DNA of 64,000 nt from contig JAGMVK010000005.1 in assembly GCA_020747065.1 (NCBI GenBank), positions 1,488,001-1,552,000 of the forward strand, given 5' to 3'. Numbering within the stretch: position 1 is the stretch's first letter; each line of letters starts with the position of its first letter. The position numbers and the translations under genes are program-made. Below, piece after piece: positions 35,897-48,509 of this stretch. This DNA is from Cadophora sp. MPI-SDFR-AT-0126. Its lineage: Eukaryota > Ascomycota > Leotiomycetes > Helotiales > Ploettnerulaceae. The notes under the pieces were generated by a model, which made no database searches, had not been told where the DNA came from, and saw only the letters and a program-made list of their open reading frames with translations.

Positions 35897-36497
35897 ATTT
35901 AATTAGGCTTTAGATCGAAGCTCGGTGGCAAGAAGGTAGACGGCATCATGGTTTCGACTTCAATTCTCGTTCAAACTTTACAGGATACTTTATTGATGTT
36001 TTCTATCTTGGCACGTCAAGCCACTTTGTGTTTACATTACATAATTGCAACTTCACTTTCGTATTAGTCACCCCGCACTCTTCAGCTCTCCCATCGTACC
36101 ACATTGCGTGCAAGACAAGAATCTGTTGCGCCACCCCGTGTTTGGCTATGCATCGCAAAACATCGCATTACGTATGTTAACACTTTGTTTGAACCCTGAT
36201 AATTTCAACTTTCAGCTTTTGGTGAGACATTACGTTGATGAAACCGCCACAATTCGCTTCGGCTCCCCCTGAATCACAAGCGAGGTTGGTTTGTTGCCAC
36301 TGATGGAATCGGAATCAGAAGACACGATACCAGAAACGGGTGGCAGGAAATAATTGTAAGACATGTCGCAACACCTTTTCGGGACATTTAGGATCGGATT
36401 TTGCACAATCGACTTCGTATTCGGCATTCATTTGCTAACTATATTTGGACCTTCAGAATTTCTTACTTACCCAGAGCAGATGCTCAAAAGCGCGTAC
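35897..36497. other. Intergenic region between Clr5 relic and tyrosinase
   Basis: No gene is supported. It is AT-rich around 35890-36060 and forms the 3' flank of the tyrosinase gene. Confidence 0.45.
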
Positions 36498-39236
36498 TTA
36501 GTCCAAGTCTCCAGGGGAAGCACCTGCAAGACGATTTTCTGTAATCTCCCACAAAATCTCATAGTCTCCATATCTGGAAGGGACAGCGGCGGCAAGGAAG
36601 TGAGTCGCTCTACCCATGGCGACCGAGATCTTCAGAGACGGCATGTTCTCCTTCAAGATCACATTGTCATCAATCTGTCAGGCTTGATCAGTATCAGACA
36701 AAATAGACGGGGATATGACTAGAGCTCTGCCGGGGGGGCTTACGTCGGAGATACGCCAGTGCAAGTTCTTTCTCAGATATTCCACCACATCTTCCCGTGA
36801 CAAGCTCTGCAGGGTGAGACCTCGCTCTTGGATATTCTTCGTGATGTGCTCGACTAAGTAGTCTGTCAGGATGACTTGCCCGGTCGACAACTCGTGGTCT
36901 TGCTTTTGACGATGACAGTTGGCGCAGCCTTCAGGACCATCGCCACGGAATTCGGCCGGAGCGCTGAAGTTGTACACGCAGCCGACTTGAGTGGGCGTGT
37001 CTTCGAAGTAGAATGATGGTCCTTCTGGGACATCACCTAGAAAGATACGGATGATATAGGGGAAACCATCCAGTGCGAATCTATGTCTTGTCAGTGCGTC
37101 GTCACTTAGAAGGACTGTGTGTTGATGGACGTACCTGTCGTAAAGGACGTTCACGATGTAGTCATTCTCGGTCCACTTCTCATCCGGATGAGCATGAGGA
37201 TGCGGAGCAATGACGGACTCTGTGAAAGTACTTGTAGCTGCGTGAGCATGAGATTCCGCAGCAATAGGTGCTTGCTTTGCAGGAGCGGCAGCCACCACAG
37301 GGGCTTTTCCTGCGGCAGAAGTGCTCGCAGCGACTTGCGCTTGTGCTTCGGGTACGACTGGTTCGATCTTGGGAGTCCCAGTCTGGGATTTGATTTCTGG
37401 ACCCGGGGCTGCTGCTTCGCTGGAAGTGTCTTTGCCTAGAATCGATTGCACCTTTGGCTCATTTGGTTGAAGTTCCTTGGCCTTCTCAACAAGTGCGGGA
37501 GGGAAGTTTTCCACGATGAGATTCGTAGCGGCAATGGTAGACAGGTGCATGGTAGCAACCTCCTCATTCTCAGACAGTTGCAAAGTGGATTTACCAGTGG
37601 TACTGTACTTGAGTTCTATGGAGGTTCGTAGTGCCTTTTGGTACTTAACATTGTCGAATTCGCCATTGGTCTTGTAGACGTCGAGCCATTTCTGCAATTC
37701 GGGATATGTGTACCCCAAGTCCCGAAGGTTTCGGCATCTACCAGCCGTCCATGGAGTTCCCTGGCTATCCTTGCTGAATGGAGCAAGTGGGATGTTGGGG
37801 TCGATCAATCGTCCAGCCGAAGTGCGGAATGGCTGAACGTACTTGTTTGGATACAGGTCCTGCCACATTGCGAATAGTCGATCGACATTGTTGTGATGCA
37901 TCCTGAGCTTGGTCAATGGCGCGGTGGCGATGCACGCACTTGGAGAGACTCACCAGAAGATGGGATCAAAAGCTGCAACTGGCACGCGACCCATTTGGCC
38001 AGAACCGCCAGTAAAGACATGGAGCTGTCCATGGATATCCTCGCTGGTAGATTTTAGTTAGCACTAAGTAGCTATCTCGGCGCTGCTGCTCCGAGCTATC
38101 GAAAGTTCCAGGGTTTTGTCAGAACATGGAAACCTACAGAGACGAGTACTGAGTAGGAGGCTGACCCTTTACGAATCCCTCCGTAGAGAATGCGTTATAT
38201 GTTGGTAGGTACTCCTCAAGGAACAATCTATACACCGCTTCTGGCAGAGTATTACTGACGACAGAACGAGAACCTCGAAGCTCTCCGGTGATTCTGTCCC
38301 AGTTCTGTTTTTCGCCGTTGACCCAAGCGGAGGTGAAATCGGGGCTTCTGGAATTGAAGGTAGAGGGATGCCTGCTCGTGGCTTTACAGACGTTGAACTT
38401 TTGTTGTCAGTAAGAACTTCCTTGTGGCCGGAGCGAACACTTACCGGAAGCGTTTGATCTCTCGTGATACCGAAATCGCCAAATGTCGCCCCATTAGGAA
38501 GTTTGTACCTCCACATGGGGTTGCTGACAGTCGCAACACCAGTCTTCGTCATGACCTCAACTGTGGGAACCGTGATGATGAAGGGTACATTTGGTCCATC
38601 ACGACGGCGATCACTGGGGAAATGCCAGTCAGGTTTTCGCATGGCCCAATCCCACTTCGCACAAGTCAGTATTGTCATTCACAGAAATGTTGTTGTCAAA
38701 TTTTCGAGGATCGCCATATCCCAGGATCCCAAATTTAAAGTGGGAAGGAAAACACAGGACTTTACTTACGAACGGGAGTCTCCAGGTCTCGGCTGCTTGG
38801 ATCATAGCTGGTTGGTCCTCAAGAGCGAAAGTTGTAGGGATCAACTTGAGCATGATTTCGTACAGTCTCTGCTCATACAGCGCCAGATATGGTCGGTGCC
38901 ATGGTGGGAATAGAGGACTACCATGAGTACAGTACCATGAATTCTTGGGAACTTTGGTGTCCCAAGAGACCAGAGGTTGGCCGTGAATGCCTGAAATGTA
39001 AGATCAGCTTTTGACGAGGTGAGGAAGAGGTCAAGCACACCAGCAACTGCGAAGTAAGATAGCTGGTCATCTGGGCTCATCTGCTGAAACTCGTTCAAGG
39101 CATAGATGAACAATGATTTCTGGTAGACATCATTCTTTTCTTTTGATGCCCACCACTCATCAATTTCACGACGCAGAGGTACTGCCCCCCCTGGCCCAAG
39201 ACCTCTTTTGATGCCTGTGATTGGGTATGTCATCAT
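36498..39236 (-). CDS. Tyrosinase with CXXC lid domain
   Basis: A type-3 copper monophenol/o-diphenol oxidase of melanin-type phenol oxidation, probably made intracellularly as a latent proenzyme. Eight exons are 39236-39041, 38990-38770, 38654-38445, 38397-38138, 38043-37954, 37902-37135, 37080-36744 and 36674-36498, giving 752 aa. CuA ligands lie in GIHGQPLVSWD, WYCTHGSPLF (with the C-x-H cysteine of the thioether bridge) and PPWHRPYLALYEQ. CuB ligands lie in DIHGQLHVFTGG and DPIFWMHHNNVDRLFAMW. All six histidines are visible. The core ends at a Y-x-Y motif (GYTYPELQKW). A long Ala/Pro/His-rich linker and a C-terminal lid follow; the lid carries a CXXC motif (EGCANCHRQ), known from Aspergillus oryzae MelB to help copper loading. 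There is no signal peptide. No other pigment gene is nearby. Confidence 0.93.
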
Positions 39237-42044
39237 GAAGCCACTTGTATCTCAATAATTATGATGTTTGCTGAGAGAATTTGAGAACATTCAGAGCTCT
39301 CAGGAACGTTCAGCCTTATATAGGGTATAGTGGTCACACAAACGCATGTAAGAAGTAAGCTGGACCTCCTTGGCGTCCGCCATGGACGTGCTGAGTAGAA
39401 TTTCCGAGCCATTGGAGCATCGCGAAATCATTTGTTTTTCTCGACTGCCTGAAGCCTCAATCATTCAACTCTAGGCAGCGTGCCGAATGGCGTCTGCGTT
39501 GTCGGAAAGGGAGTGTTTCCTATTGGTCCCTTAATTGAATACGGGACGAGCATCAGCCTACTCCAGTGCTATTGATGCATGTCAAGTCCTGATGGTCTTG
39601 AGAATTGGTCAATATGTGACATTGTTGGTCGTCTAAACCTTGGCTGCATTCGGTGAGGGGTAACGGAGAAACCCCACGTACGGAAAGTCATCAGGCTGCT
39701 GTGAGTGTCTGAAAGCACAAAGACGGCGATGTTACCACTGCCCTCACATCAGCCATAGACTTGGCGTCTACTGCTCAGCCAGCCCCTCGCTTCCTTAATT
39801 CGAAAGTTTTCCGTTGAAAAATGGTAGACCACAAATTCAGGTATGCCATCGCCGAGAGAATTCATCCAAAAGAATGGGATCCTAAGGAAGCCGCTGTTGA
39901 TTTTAGGGAGCTGAAACTTGGGAGAGTCTTGTTCCTGTGTAGACGTGCTAATGCAACGCATCGCTCAGCCCTACTGTATCAAGCCACAGAGTAAGCGCAA
40001 GGTTACTTTGATAGGGGACACTTAAATCTGGTATTTCGTTGGCAATGTACCCAGTCCATTTCAGCACATGCGTAAGGCTGCTTGCTGAATGGCTAGGTGC
40101 AAGCTTGGGCCATAGGACCTGCCAGAGCGAGAGACCTGACGACTAGCACTAGCGACCGGAATAGAAAGCCCTCGTTGTGAAATATCATAACTGGAAAGAT
40201 TACTTGTCCATAGAATTCCCTTGATGGATAGCGACAGGTAGCGATATGTACCTCGCTCTGAACGGGACACAGAGTAGAGCTTGAATGATGCTCTGGCCAG
40301 TGGTATCCTTGATCGCACCAAGAGCCCACACAAGATACTCAATACACGCCCCTTACTAGAGGCATCGAAGTTGGATTTGAGAAGCCATTGATCATGTAGA
40401 AGGAAGTGAATGACTTGTGAACATGATGATAGTACAGAGGAGTAAATCAAGCTGCTAGGACTGCCCACCATGAGTAGCCACATTGCAATGTATACGCAAC
40501 AAGAACGTGCTGCCTCTTTCTTTGAATTGTAACAGAAGCTATCAGATTTGGTGCTTTCGTTTTCACAACTTTGGCTTTCCCGAGGTCCAAAAGCATGCAA
40601 GACAATAATTGAAAGTATGACGACAAGAAACGAAACAAATAACAAGTGCTGAGGAGGACAAGTCCATTCCGTGCGATTTTTGTGAATGGCAAGAAGTATA
40701 ATAGGAAGCACAGAACTCTGCAGATTTGAAGACAGGTTTCATCGCTCGCGCTTGAACATGGCGGTCAGCGGCAGTCTCGGGACTTGCTAACAAAGATCAA
40801 AACGCCGAAACTCTCCCGTTTATGCCCGATGATAGATGAAGTGCATCTCAAGATTGCAGCTGCGATTGACGGAGGAATTAACGAAGTGTGGAACAGATGC
40901 AACTCGATGCTTATTATCAACCTTGGAAGACTTATTAAGTCGTTGATAACGAGATGCCTCGTTAGGAATGTGATCCGATTCATAGCTCGTCTGACCTGCT
41001 TTGTCACATTGATTGTGATTTGTGCAGACATCGAGGAACGGAATCAATTCCCAATCGATCCATGAGCGAAGCCACCGATTTGACAAACACGCATCTCGGA
41101 GGAAGGACGATTTGCTTCTGAAAGTGCTGGCACGGTTCTCCGCTTATCGCTCGTCAAGTACTTCCCTTCGATCCCGGATCTCTCGGCGACCTTTGCATTG
41201 AATGTGCATCTCGTTCATGACCAGAATATCCTGATTTGAATACCTGATTTCTGATGGAAGGATGGAATGATTTACGTTTAAAGAGTCGTCGTATTTTGCA
41301 AAGAAAGCAGCCCCCGAGTCTCTTCACAGTTGTCCCGCCAATTCGTACAATGAAATATGATTGGCTCTCGCTAATTTTCAGGGGTTCGGTACTCCCAACT
41401 ACCGAAAATAGGAAGATTCCCCCATCCTAGGCTAATCGCATGTGGACAATCAATTGGGCGATATCCCATCGCCCAGCATGCAACCATCTCAATGAAAGGC
41501 ATTTCATGTCGTGCATTCTTCGGGCCCCGCCGTCGTCCTCGCCTCCACACTTTGGTTCTACCCAAAAGGAGAAGGTAAGTAAAGAGCCAAGGATGCAGGT
41601 GCAAGCTGTGGCTTTTCCATGTGCCGACGCGATTCGATAAGGCTGGTGTCTGCCCTGAAGACCCCGGTTTTACCCACGGGTTCAAGTGTAAGCTCAAATT
41701 CCCTTGAGAGATCCGAGCAGGCCAGCGGTAAAGTCTATTCGTCGGAGAGCCGCTGGATTCGGAAGGTTGAAATTGAGTGCCAAGGGTAGGAGGATAGGCG
41801 TGCAGAAGGGAGAATCCATTGTTGGCCATCAGATCCTCAGGGAGATGGCTCAGGTAGATCTTCCCTTATCGATAGCTGTGGAGGATAGTGAGAGGTGGAG
41901 GGGTAGTTTGAGGTGTGGTAACCAGAGTTCATGATAGATAGGGAAATCAAAGAGATATAAGATGGTTGCTTCCTTCCACAAGTTTTATATCCTCATCTCT
42001 CAGCAAACACCTCAAGCAAGTTCAATTGGACCCCACCACCCATC
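39237..42044. other. Long intergenic region, tyrosinase / HNH nuclease
   Basis: No gene is firmly supported in 2.8 kb. On the minus strand overlapping open frames between 41086 and 40061 look partly protein-like, for example WIDWELIPFLDVCTNHNQCD and a hydrophobic run FVSFLVVILSIIVLH, but I could not splice them into one product or name a family. A 152-codon ATG frame on the minus strand at 41829-41371 lies in the presumed promoter of the nuclease gene and is unconvincing. A short perfect inverted repeat is listed separately. Confidence 0.4.
41456..41474. repeat. Short perfect inverted repeat
   Basis: Seven-base arms GGGCGAT and ATCGCCC are separated by a 5-base loop ATCCC. It lies about 570 bp before the secreted nuclease gene. 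It could be a dimeric transcription-factor site or chance. Confidence 0.5.
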
Positions 42045-42892
42045 ATGCTTTCAGTCTCCCTCCTCAGCACATTGCTTCTTTCTACCTGCGTCCTCGCAGC
42101 ACCCATTGAGAAGCGAACCCCGCCAGGAATCCCTACCACGGCTGCGGCAAAGACTGCTCTGGCAGGACTCACTGTGGCTGCTCAGGGTCCACAGGTAAGC
42201 TTTCCTTCCCGAATGATGTTACATTGCTCTCCGGCACCTGGAGCTCTCCGACTCTGCTGTGCCGTGGGTTTTACGGTGAAAGCTAATTCATTGGCACAGA
42301 CTGGCTACTCACGCGATCTCTTTCCTACTTGGATCACCATTTCCGGAAACTGCAACACCAGAGAGACTGTCCTCAAGCGTGACGGTACCAATGTGGTCAC
42401 AGACAGTGCATGTGCTTCTACCTCTGGTTCATGGTACTCGCCATATGACGGAGCAACTGTAAGATTGAACTTTCGTATAACTCGGGGAAGCAATGGCTAA
42501 TTGGCTTCGTCTTTCAGTGGACTGCTGCCTCAGATGTTGATATTGACCATATGGTGCCTCTGAGCAATGCTTGGAAGAGTGGTGCAGCTGCATGGACAAC
42601 AGCACAGAGACAAGCATTCGCCAATGACCTCACCAATCCTCAACTGCTTGCCGTGACCGACAACGTCAACCAGTCCAAGAGTGACTCTGGACCCGAGGAC
42701 TGGAAGCCCCCGTTGAGTAAGTGCCCAAACCATGTTTTCGCATAAGCGAGCTGCCAGACCAGAGCTAAAGTGTATGTAGCTTCCTATTACTGCACATACG
42801 CCAAGATGTACACCAAAGTCAAGTCGGTCTACAAGCTTACAGTCACCACCGCCGAAAAGGCAGCGTTGACCAGCATGTTGAACACTTGCTAG
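42045..42892 (+). CDS. Secreted HNH-type nuclease (DUF1524 family)
   Basis: Probably an extracellular metal-dependent nuclease. Four exons are 42045-42194, 42300-42458, 42518-42716 and 42780-42892, giving 206 aa. The N-terminus is a signal peptide (LSTLLLSTCVLA, cleavage before APIEKR), and EKR offers a Kex2-type processing site. The core has RDLFPTWITISGNCNTRE, the catalytic segment DVDIDHMVPLSNAWKSGA (D-x-D-H, His as base), and NPQLLAVTDNVNQSKSDSGP followed by EDWKPP, the conserved Asn and Asp-Trp-x-Pro-Pro part. It ends CTYAKMYTKVKSVYKL and a terminal Cys. Paired cysteines fit an oxidised secreted protein. Fungal relatives are about 200-230 aa, so it looks complete. Confidence 0.9.
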
Positions 42893-43736
42893 AGAAAGAG
42901 ATGAACAACGGCAGAGCTTGATGAAAATGATGATGAAATGAGGATATGAAGGATATGTTTTGCTGTGCGGGTACGAGGAGACTGACCCCGGCTTGGGACG
43001 GAGGTTTCTCAAATTATATGGCCAAAGGGTGATTTCGGCCGTCGCTTTCTCCTTCTGAAAACGCAGTCTGCACTTGGTGAGGGCCGATATTTCTACAATG
43101 GGTGCATCGCTTAACAATATTTCAATTTGCAATGAACGATGAGCTACAGCACATTTGCCGCACGCACTGGAGCAGCAAGGACTTTGTCTGCTTAGTCCCT
43201 CGACTCGATTTTAGACCCGGTCAGTCTCGCAAGCAAAAGTTGTGAAATTCCTCAAGCCTGGCCAGGTCGATGCTTCCGCAGAGGTTGTAAACCTACCAAC
43301 ACCCCACGACACCTTCTCTCAAAAATGGGCTCATTGAATTCATTTTCATTTTTACGTTGTATTTGAGGACATTTCCCAAGTCGCTTCCATCTTGTCAGAT
43401 ATCAAGATGGGTGTCATCCAACTGGACGGACAGTAAGTGAAGCCCGACCCATCATCCCCAGGACGAACCAGACCATAAAATATATTTCCAATTCTCAAAA
43501 ACCATAAGCTCGCTCGAACTTGCTTCATTTCAGTCCGTTCCATTCATAAGTTTCGGTCTCATCCAGGACCGTATGCAGTAATCGCTACGCAGAAACATCG
43601 AAACGCTGATGCAGAGCAAAATGGCATCTTAATCAAGTACCACAGGGCCGCGCTTCCCTCTCGATCTCTCAGATGTCGTCTAGAAAAAGAAAATTTGTTG
43701 TTGATAGATGTAAATAAACACGTCTTATTGGTCCAA
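42893..43736. other. Convergent intergenic region, nuclease / PAT1
   Basis: 3' flanks of two convergent genes. No gene or clear element is seen. Confidence 0.45.
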
Positions 43737-46318
43737 TTAGGCAAGTAGCTCAACATCCAATCCAATCGAACGCATGAAGAGGTTGACGTTCGCCAATCGC
43801 TGGCTCGACATTGCTGGAGGAAGAGTCTTAGCAAGGCTGACAGTCTCCATCACACGATCCTTGACAGCCATAACAAGACGCTGCTGCTGCTCAGGGCTCG
43901 CACCAATGCCAATAGCCGCAAGGAACTGCCAGACATAAACATCTTCACCAGTGTTGACAGTACCGGGGAATATATTTGGTAGGGTCGGCTCAAGAGCGTC
44001 AAAGAATCCATTGTACTTGTTCACCCTGCAGAAAGTCAGTATATCAGTGCGAATCTTGTTGTTGTTGAGCAACTTACCACTCCTGCCACTCCTGCTCATC
44101 AACACTTCCACCTTGCTTGATAAGCTCAGCTCGACTCAAAATCATGGTCAGCATGCTGACTCCAATTCTTGTTCGAGCAACCATATCGATGTTGATATTG
44201 AGAATAAGTCCCAAGACACCAGTAACGATATCCAGTTCCGCCTCGTTGAGATATCCGAAGAGAGATGGCATGACGGCCAGCGAAAATACTTCGACGTTCT
44301 CACGAATCGTAGCATTCAGTTGGGTTTCTCCAGGGAGCAGCAACGCATGTCGAATAACGTCGAGCTGGTCGAGATGGATTACAATCATGGTGAGAATAGT
44401 CGTGCGCTGCTCTTGTGAAATATGGCGGAACACTCTAGGGATAGCCTTTTGGCCCTTGGCGAAGGACAAGAAAGCTATGAAGGGATGGGTAGTAGTCGCA
44501 CCGATAGGCTCGTGGACTTTCAATTGATGCCAGAGTTGCTGGTTGAGCTTTTGAGCCTTCTCACGCCAGTCCATGTGGAGTCCGACGAGCTCTGGGTCAA
44601 TATCCTCATTGAGTGCGGGAGGAATATGGCGATCGTGGTCTTCCATCTTCATCAGAGTATTGTAAACGTTCTCGATGTCAGCTAAAATTGTCTTTCTGTC
44701 GCTTCCACTGACTCCTGCGAGATGAGCCTTGCGATCCCGAGCGGCGCTGCCAGGTCTGTTGACATCAGCCCCGCTGTCATTGCGCTTGATGTTGAGCAAA
44801 GGCTTTGGTGTCTTTGCATTGCTGAAAGAAATCTTGCCCAAACTACCCTCAATCACCAACTGCTTGTTTTTTGGCTTATTCTTCGCAGCCTCAACAGCAC
44901 GTTGAACTTGTTGCTCCATGCGTTGCATGTGATTGTCACCGCCTCGAGCCTGTCGTCGCATGCCACCATGACGACCACCTGTTTGAAACAGGTAGGTCTG
45001 TGCGAAGTTGCTCAGTGGTTGACCAGGATGTTGACGTGGTCCTCCTCGAATTTGATTATGAACTTGGTAGTAGAAGTCCTCCGATAGACCAGTATCAGTT
45101 CCGTGCTCGTTTGGATTGCCGGTAGCAGTCACAAGCTGTTGCAACTGGATACGGGTAATGAAATTCTTATCCTGGGGGGTCATCAAGCCGTTGTCCTTGG
45201 AAAGCATGAAGATCTTGTGATTTCGTTTGGCTCTCTTGGCCTCCTCCATGAGGAAAGCGGACTTCTCCTCCTCCGAAAGGTGGGCAATTTGTTGCGGATG
45301 AGTGATGATGTGGCGAGAGCCCGAGGGGCGTGAATGGTGACCGGGATGCTGAACAGCGGGAGGGGGTCTTTGTTGCTCGGCCGAATATCTGTTTGGGTTT
45401 TGCAAGATCTGCGTGGGTTGTTGTGGTTGGCCTTGCTGTGCTGGTACTTGGCCAGGCTGCTGTGATCTCTGCAAAATCTGAACTGGTTGACCAGATGGAG
45501 CTGGGCCAGGTTCAGCCTGTGTTGGACCAGCCTGAACAGGAAATTGAGGTTGCTGTTGAGGAGGATAGTGCTGGTACTGCTGAGATGGTTGAACATATTG
45601 ATGCTGTTGCGGAGGAGGAGTTGAATGGTACTGTTGGGGTTGTTGCTGTACAGGAACTTGTGCTTGTGCTGGTTTCTTGGCTTGAGCTCGCATAGCAGCC
45701 TCGACTTCCTCTAAACTCATCATCTTTCGGCCACCAGTGGGAATACCTGGAGTTGCAGGTAGCTCTTGAGCTGGCGCAGGAGCCGACCGCTTAGGCGCAA
45801 CTCCCCACAAGTTTGCATCAACCTGCATGTCAGGGATATAATCGGGCTCATTGTAACGCTCGTAGCCGGTTCTGGCAGGTCTTGCTTGAGGTTGTGCAAA
45901 GGCTGAAGTGCTTGGAGTCACCTTCGAGAGTGGCTGTTGCCTACTGAATCTAGCTTGTTCTTCACTGATAGCATCTGAGACCTTTGCAGTCTGGCCGAAG
46001 AAGTCGAAGTCCTTGCCCACAGGCTTCTTGGTAGCTGCTGCCGATCCACCACCAAAGGTATCGTCGTTAAAGGCATCATCCGTCTCATCCAATTGATCAC
46101 CTAAGCCATCGTAGGTATCTTCGAAGTCGAGTCTGTAGCGCTAGGTGATTAGCATGCTGAAGTGGCGTATTGAAGGACGGTATTCCAACTCACGCATCAT
46201 CGTCATCTTCTTGTCGCGACAGGCCTGCGAAAGGATCTGCAGCTTGCGAGAAGCCAGGCGCAGAAGTGTTATGACCGCGATCGCGGGGAAGAGCAGTGTC
46301 GAACCCAAAGAACGACAT
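43737..46318 (-). CDS. pat1: mRNA decay factor Pat1 (decapping activator)
   Basis: A cytoplasmic P-body protein that bridges the Lsm1-7 ring on deadenylated mRNA to the Dcp2 decapping enzyme. Exons are 46318-46194, 46132-44078 and 44025-43737, giving 822 aa. The N-terminus is MSFFGFDTALPRDRG with an acidic stretch reading LDFEDTYDGLGDQLDETDD, as in fungal Pat1. The middle (residues about 150-330) is Gln/Pro-rich and disordered, a trait of P-body scaffolds. The C-terminal alpha-helical domain contains DRKTILADIENVYNTLMKME and FLSFAKGQKAIPRVFRHISQ, and ends in LANVNLFMRSIGLDVELLA. The long exon 2 is uninterrupted. It is divergent from the mannosyltransferase gene. Confidence 0.94.
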
Positions 46319-47112
46319 AACTGCTATTGTGTTTTTTTTTAGATAGTTGCTTTAGATCTGGAGGGCGCCCATCAAGGAAGTAAAATCAGCGCACAAGAAG
46401 GTAAAAACCTGCATTTCACATCGGAGGTCAGCTTGGTATTGATTAGTTTTAAGGTGTTCGGTGAAACAAACTTGGAGGTCGCGAGGGTTGATAGGTAGAT
46501 GGTAGTTGGAACTATTCGTTTCTCTTCGAAAAGTGAACTGGTGTTGACCCGAGGATAAAACTTCGTGCAACTCAAGACTGGCTGGCAGGTTGGGTAGAGA
46601 GGTTTTGCTCAAGTGAGCTGTCCCAAAGGTAGAGAGGTGTTGGAGCTTATTCAGATCAATGAATTGTTCAAAGAGATGTAGTGGAGGTTCAAATGGTGAT
46701 GCATGTACTGTCTTGGTGGGGAAGCGAGGGTCAAGGTCAAGGTCAAGGTCAAGTTCAAGCAGATTTGAGGCTCTACTCGAACAGGTTAGGCCCCAAATGT
46801 CCATCCAACCCCTGCAGCAACTAAAGCTGGATACGAGACCCTGCTCAGTGCTCGCTGGCCTTTGGTTCACGACGAATCTATCAAGGGTGACTTTCTACCT
46901 CCTTTTTTTGCTTGCGCGTCCTCGAACCCTTTTCGCGCATCTACCCTCTTCTTCCTTCTTCACATCCGGGGGTAATTGTCGTTCCTTCTTCACGCCACTT
47001 TGGGATATTTGATTGTTCACAGCCGGAATTGGAGTCAACTTCTGGCTCTTTCTTGGTTACGAAACGGGGTTTACGGTTTCCTCTTCATCCGGACTTTTGA
47101 TCTTCCTCCACG
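46319..47112. promoter_or_regulatory. Divergent promoter region, PAT1 / mannosyltransferase
   Basis: These 794 bp lie between two outward-facing start codons. A T run near 46330-46340, a TCAAGG repeat at 46730-46758 and CT-rich leader sequence from about 46890 to 46990 are the visible features. Confidence 0.5.
46730..46758. repeat. TCAAGG hexamer repeat
   Basis: About four and a half tandem copies of GTCAAG/TCAAGG, the last with one mismatch. It lies between the PAT1 and mannosyltransferase start codons. Confidence 0.75.
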
Positions 47113-48509
47113 ATGGCAACAGGATCCGCTAGGTACTTGAGATATATTCTCTTCGCCTTCTTTGTATGCCTCCTGCTTCGATTTTGTTCCGGCTCCCCAA
47201 TGCCAGAGCTGGAATGCTGACCTGATTTTAGGGGCTTGCTGTCATCTACTTCATATCTTCATCTTCCACACAACGATTACCTTCGACGAACGAGATTCTT
47301 AATAGTGCGGGCAAAGGATGGAATAATGTTCCTACGAAAGCTGGAGTTTCGGGAAGTGCTGCTGCTGCTGCCCCCGCCGCAACTGGAATAACGCCAAATG
47401 TCCCGGAAGGTCTTCCAGAAGCTGCTGCTGATGGACCAAGAGCGAATGCAACCTTCGTCACTTTGGCACGAAACTCCGATCTATGGGAAATTGCACGATC
47501 CATTCGTCAAGTCGAAGACAGATTCAACCGCAAATTCCATTACGACTGGGTCTTCCTCAATGATAAACCATTCGATGCGACTTTCAAGAAAGTTACCTCA
47601 TCCCTAGTTTCAGGCAAAACCCATTATGGAGAGATCCCTAAGGAGCACTGGTCATTCCCAGACCATATTGACCAGGATAAAGCTCGAAAGGTTCGGGAAG
47701 ACATGGCAGCGAAGAAGATCATTTACGGAGACTCGATCAGTTATCGCCACATGTGCAGATTCGAATCCGGGTTCTTCTTCCGCCAACCATTGATGCTTAA
47801 CTACGAATATTACTGGAGAGTTGAGCCAAGCATTGAGCTCTACTGCGACATCAATTACGATGTTTTCAAATTCATGGAGACCAACAAGAAGAAGTACAGT
47901 TTTGTTTTGAGTTTGTACGAATACGTTGAGACCATCCCTACCCTGTGGGATAGTACCAAAAAGTTCATGAAGGCTCATCCTGAGCATATCTCTGAGGACA
48001 ATTCTATGGGATTCTTGAGTGACGATGGTGGAGACTCGTATAACCACTGTCACATGGTACGTGCAATCTATTTCAATTCCAATGTTCCGTCCTAATTGAG
48101 ATTAGTGGTCCAACTTTGAAGTTGGTAACCTCAACTGGCTTCGGTCCAAGGCCTACATAGATTACTTCGAGTCTCTTGACCAAGACGGTGGATTCTTCTA
48201 TGAACGCTGGGGTGATGCGCCAGTTCATTCGATTGCTGCTGGTCTTCTATTGAACAAGGATGAGATCCACTTCTTCAACGACATTGCATACTACCACGTT
48301 CCATTCACTCATTGCCCTACTGGAGAGAAGACGAGACTTGACCTGAAGTGTCACTGCAATCCGAAGGACAACTTTGATTGGAAGGGCTATTCTTGTAGGT
48401 TCCTCCGCTAACGTGAATGAATCAAAATTAACTGTTTGTAGGCACATCTCGATTCTTCGAGATCAATGGCATGGAGAAGCCGGAAGGATATGAGAATCAA
48501 CAAGATTAA
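47113..48509 (+). CDS. Alpha-1,2-mannosyltransferase, KRE2/MNT1 family (GT15)
   Basis: A Golgi type II membrane glycosyltransferase that adds alpha-1,2-mannose to O- and N-linked glycans of cell-wall proteins, using GDP-mannose. Four exons are 47113-47163, 47232-48056, 48106-48394 and 48442-48509, giving 410 aa. A short cytosolic tail ([10 protein letters not shown]) precedes the membrane anchor [17 protein letters not shown], which is split by intron 1, then an Ala/Pro stem. The catalytic domain begins at [22 protein letters not shown]15 motifs include [30 protein letters not shown], the metal-site segment [51 protein letters not shown] and CHCNP. It belongs to a multigene family, so I do not assign a specific KTR name. 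Confidence 0.94.

Noticed and set aside
41371..41829. 152-codon ATG frame on the minus strand
   Set aside because: Lies in the presumed promoter of the secreted nuclease. It has no domain and its composition is not convincing.
36498..42892. A pigment biosynthetic cluster around the tyrosinase
   Set aside because: No polyketide synthase, transporter or pathway regulator lies next to it. The Clr5 fragment and the nuclease have no evident link to it.
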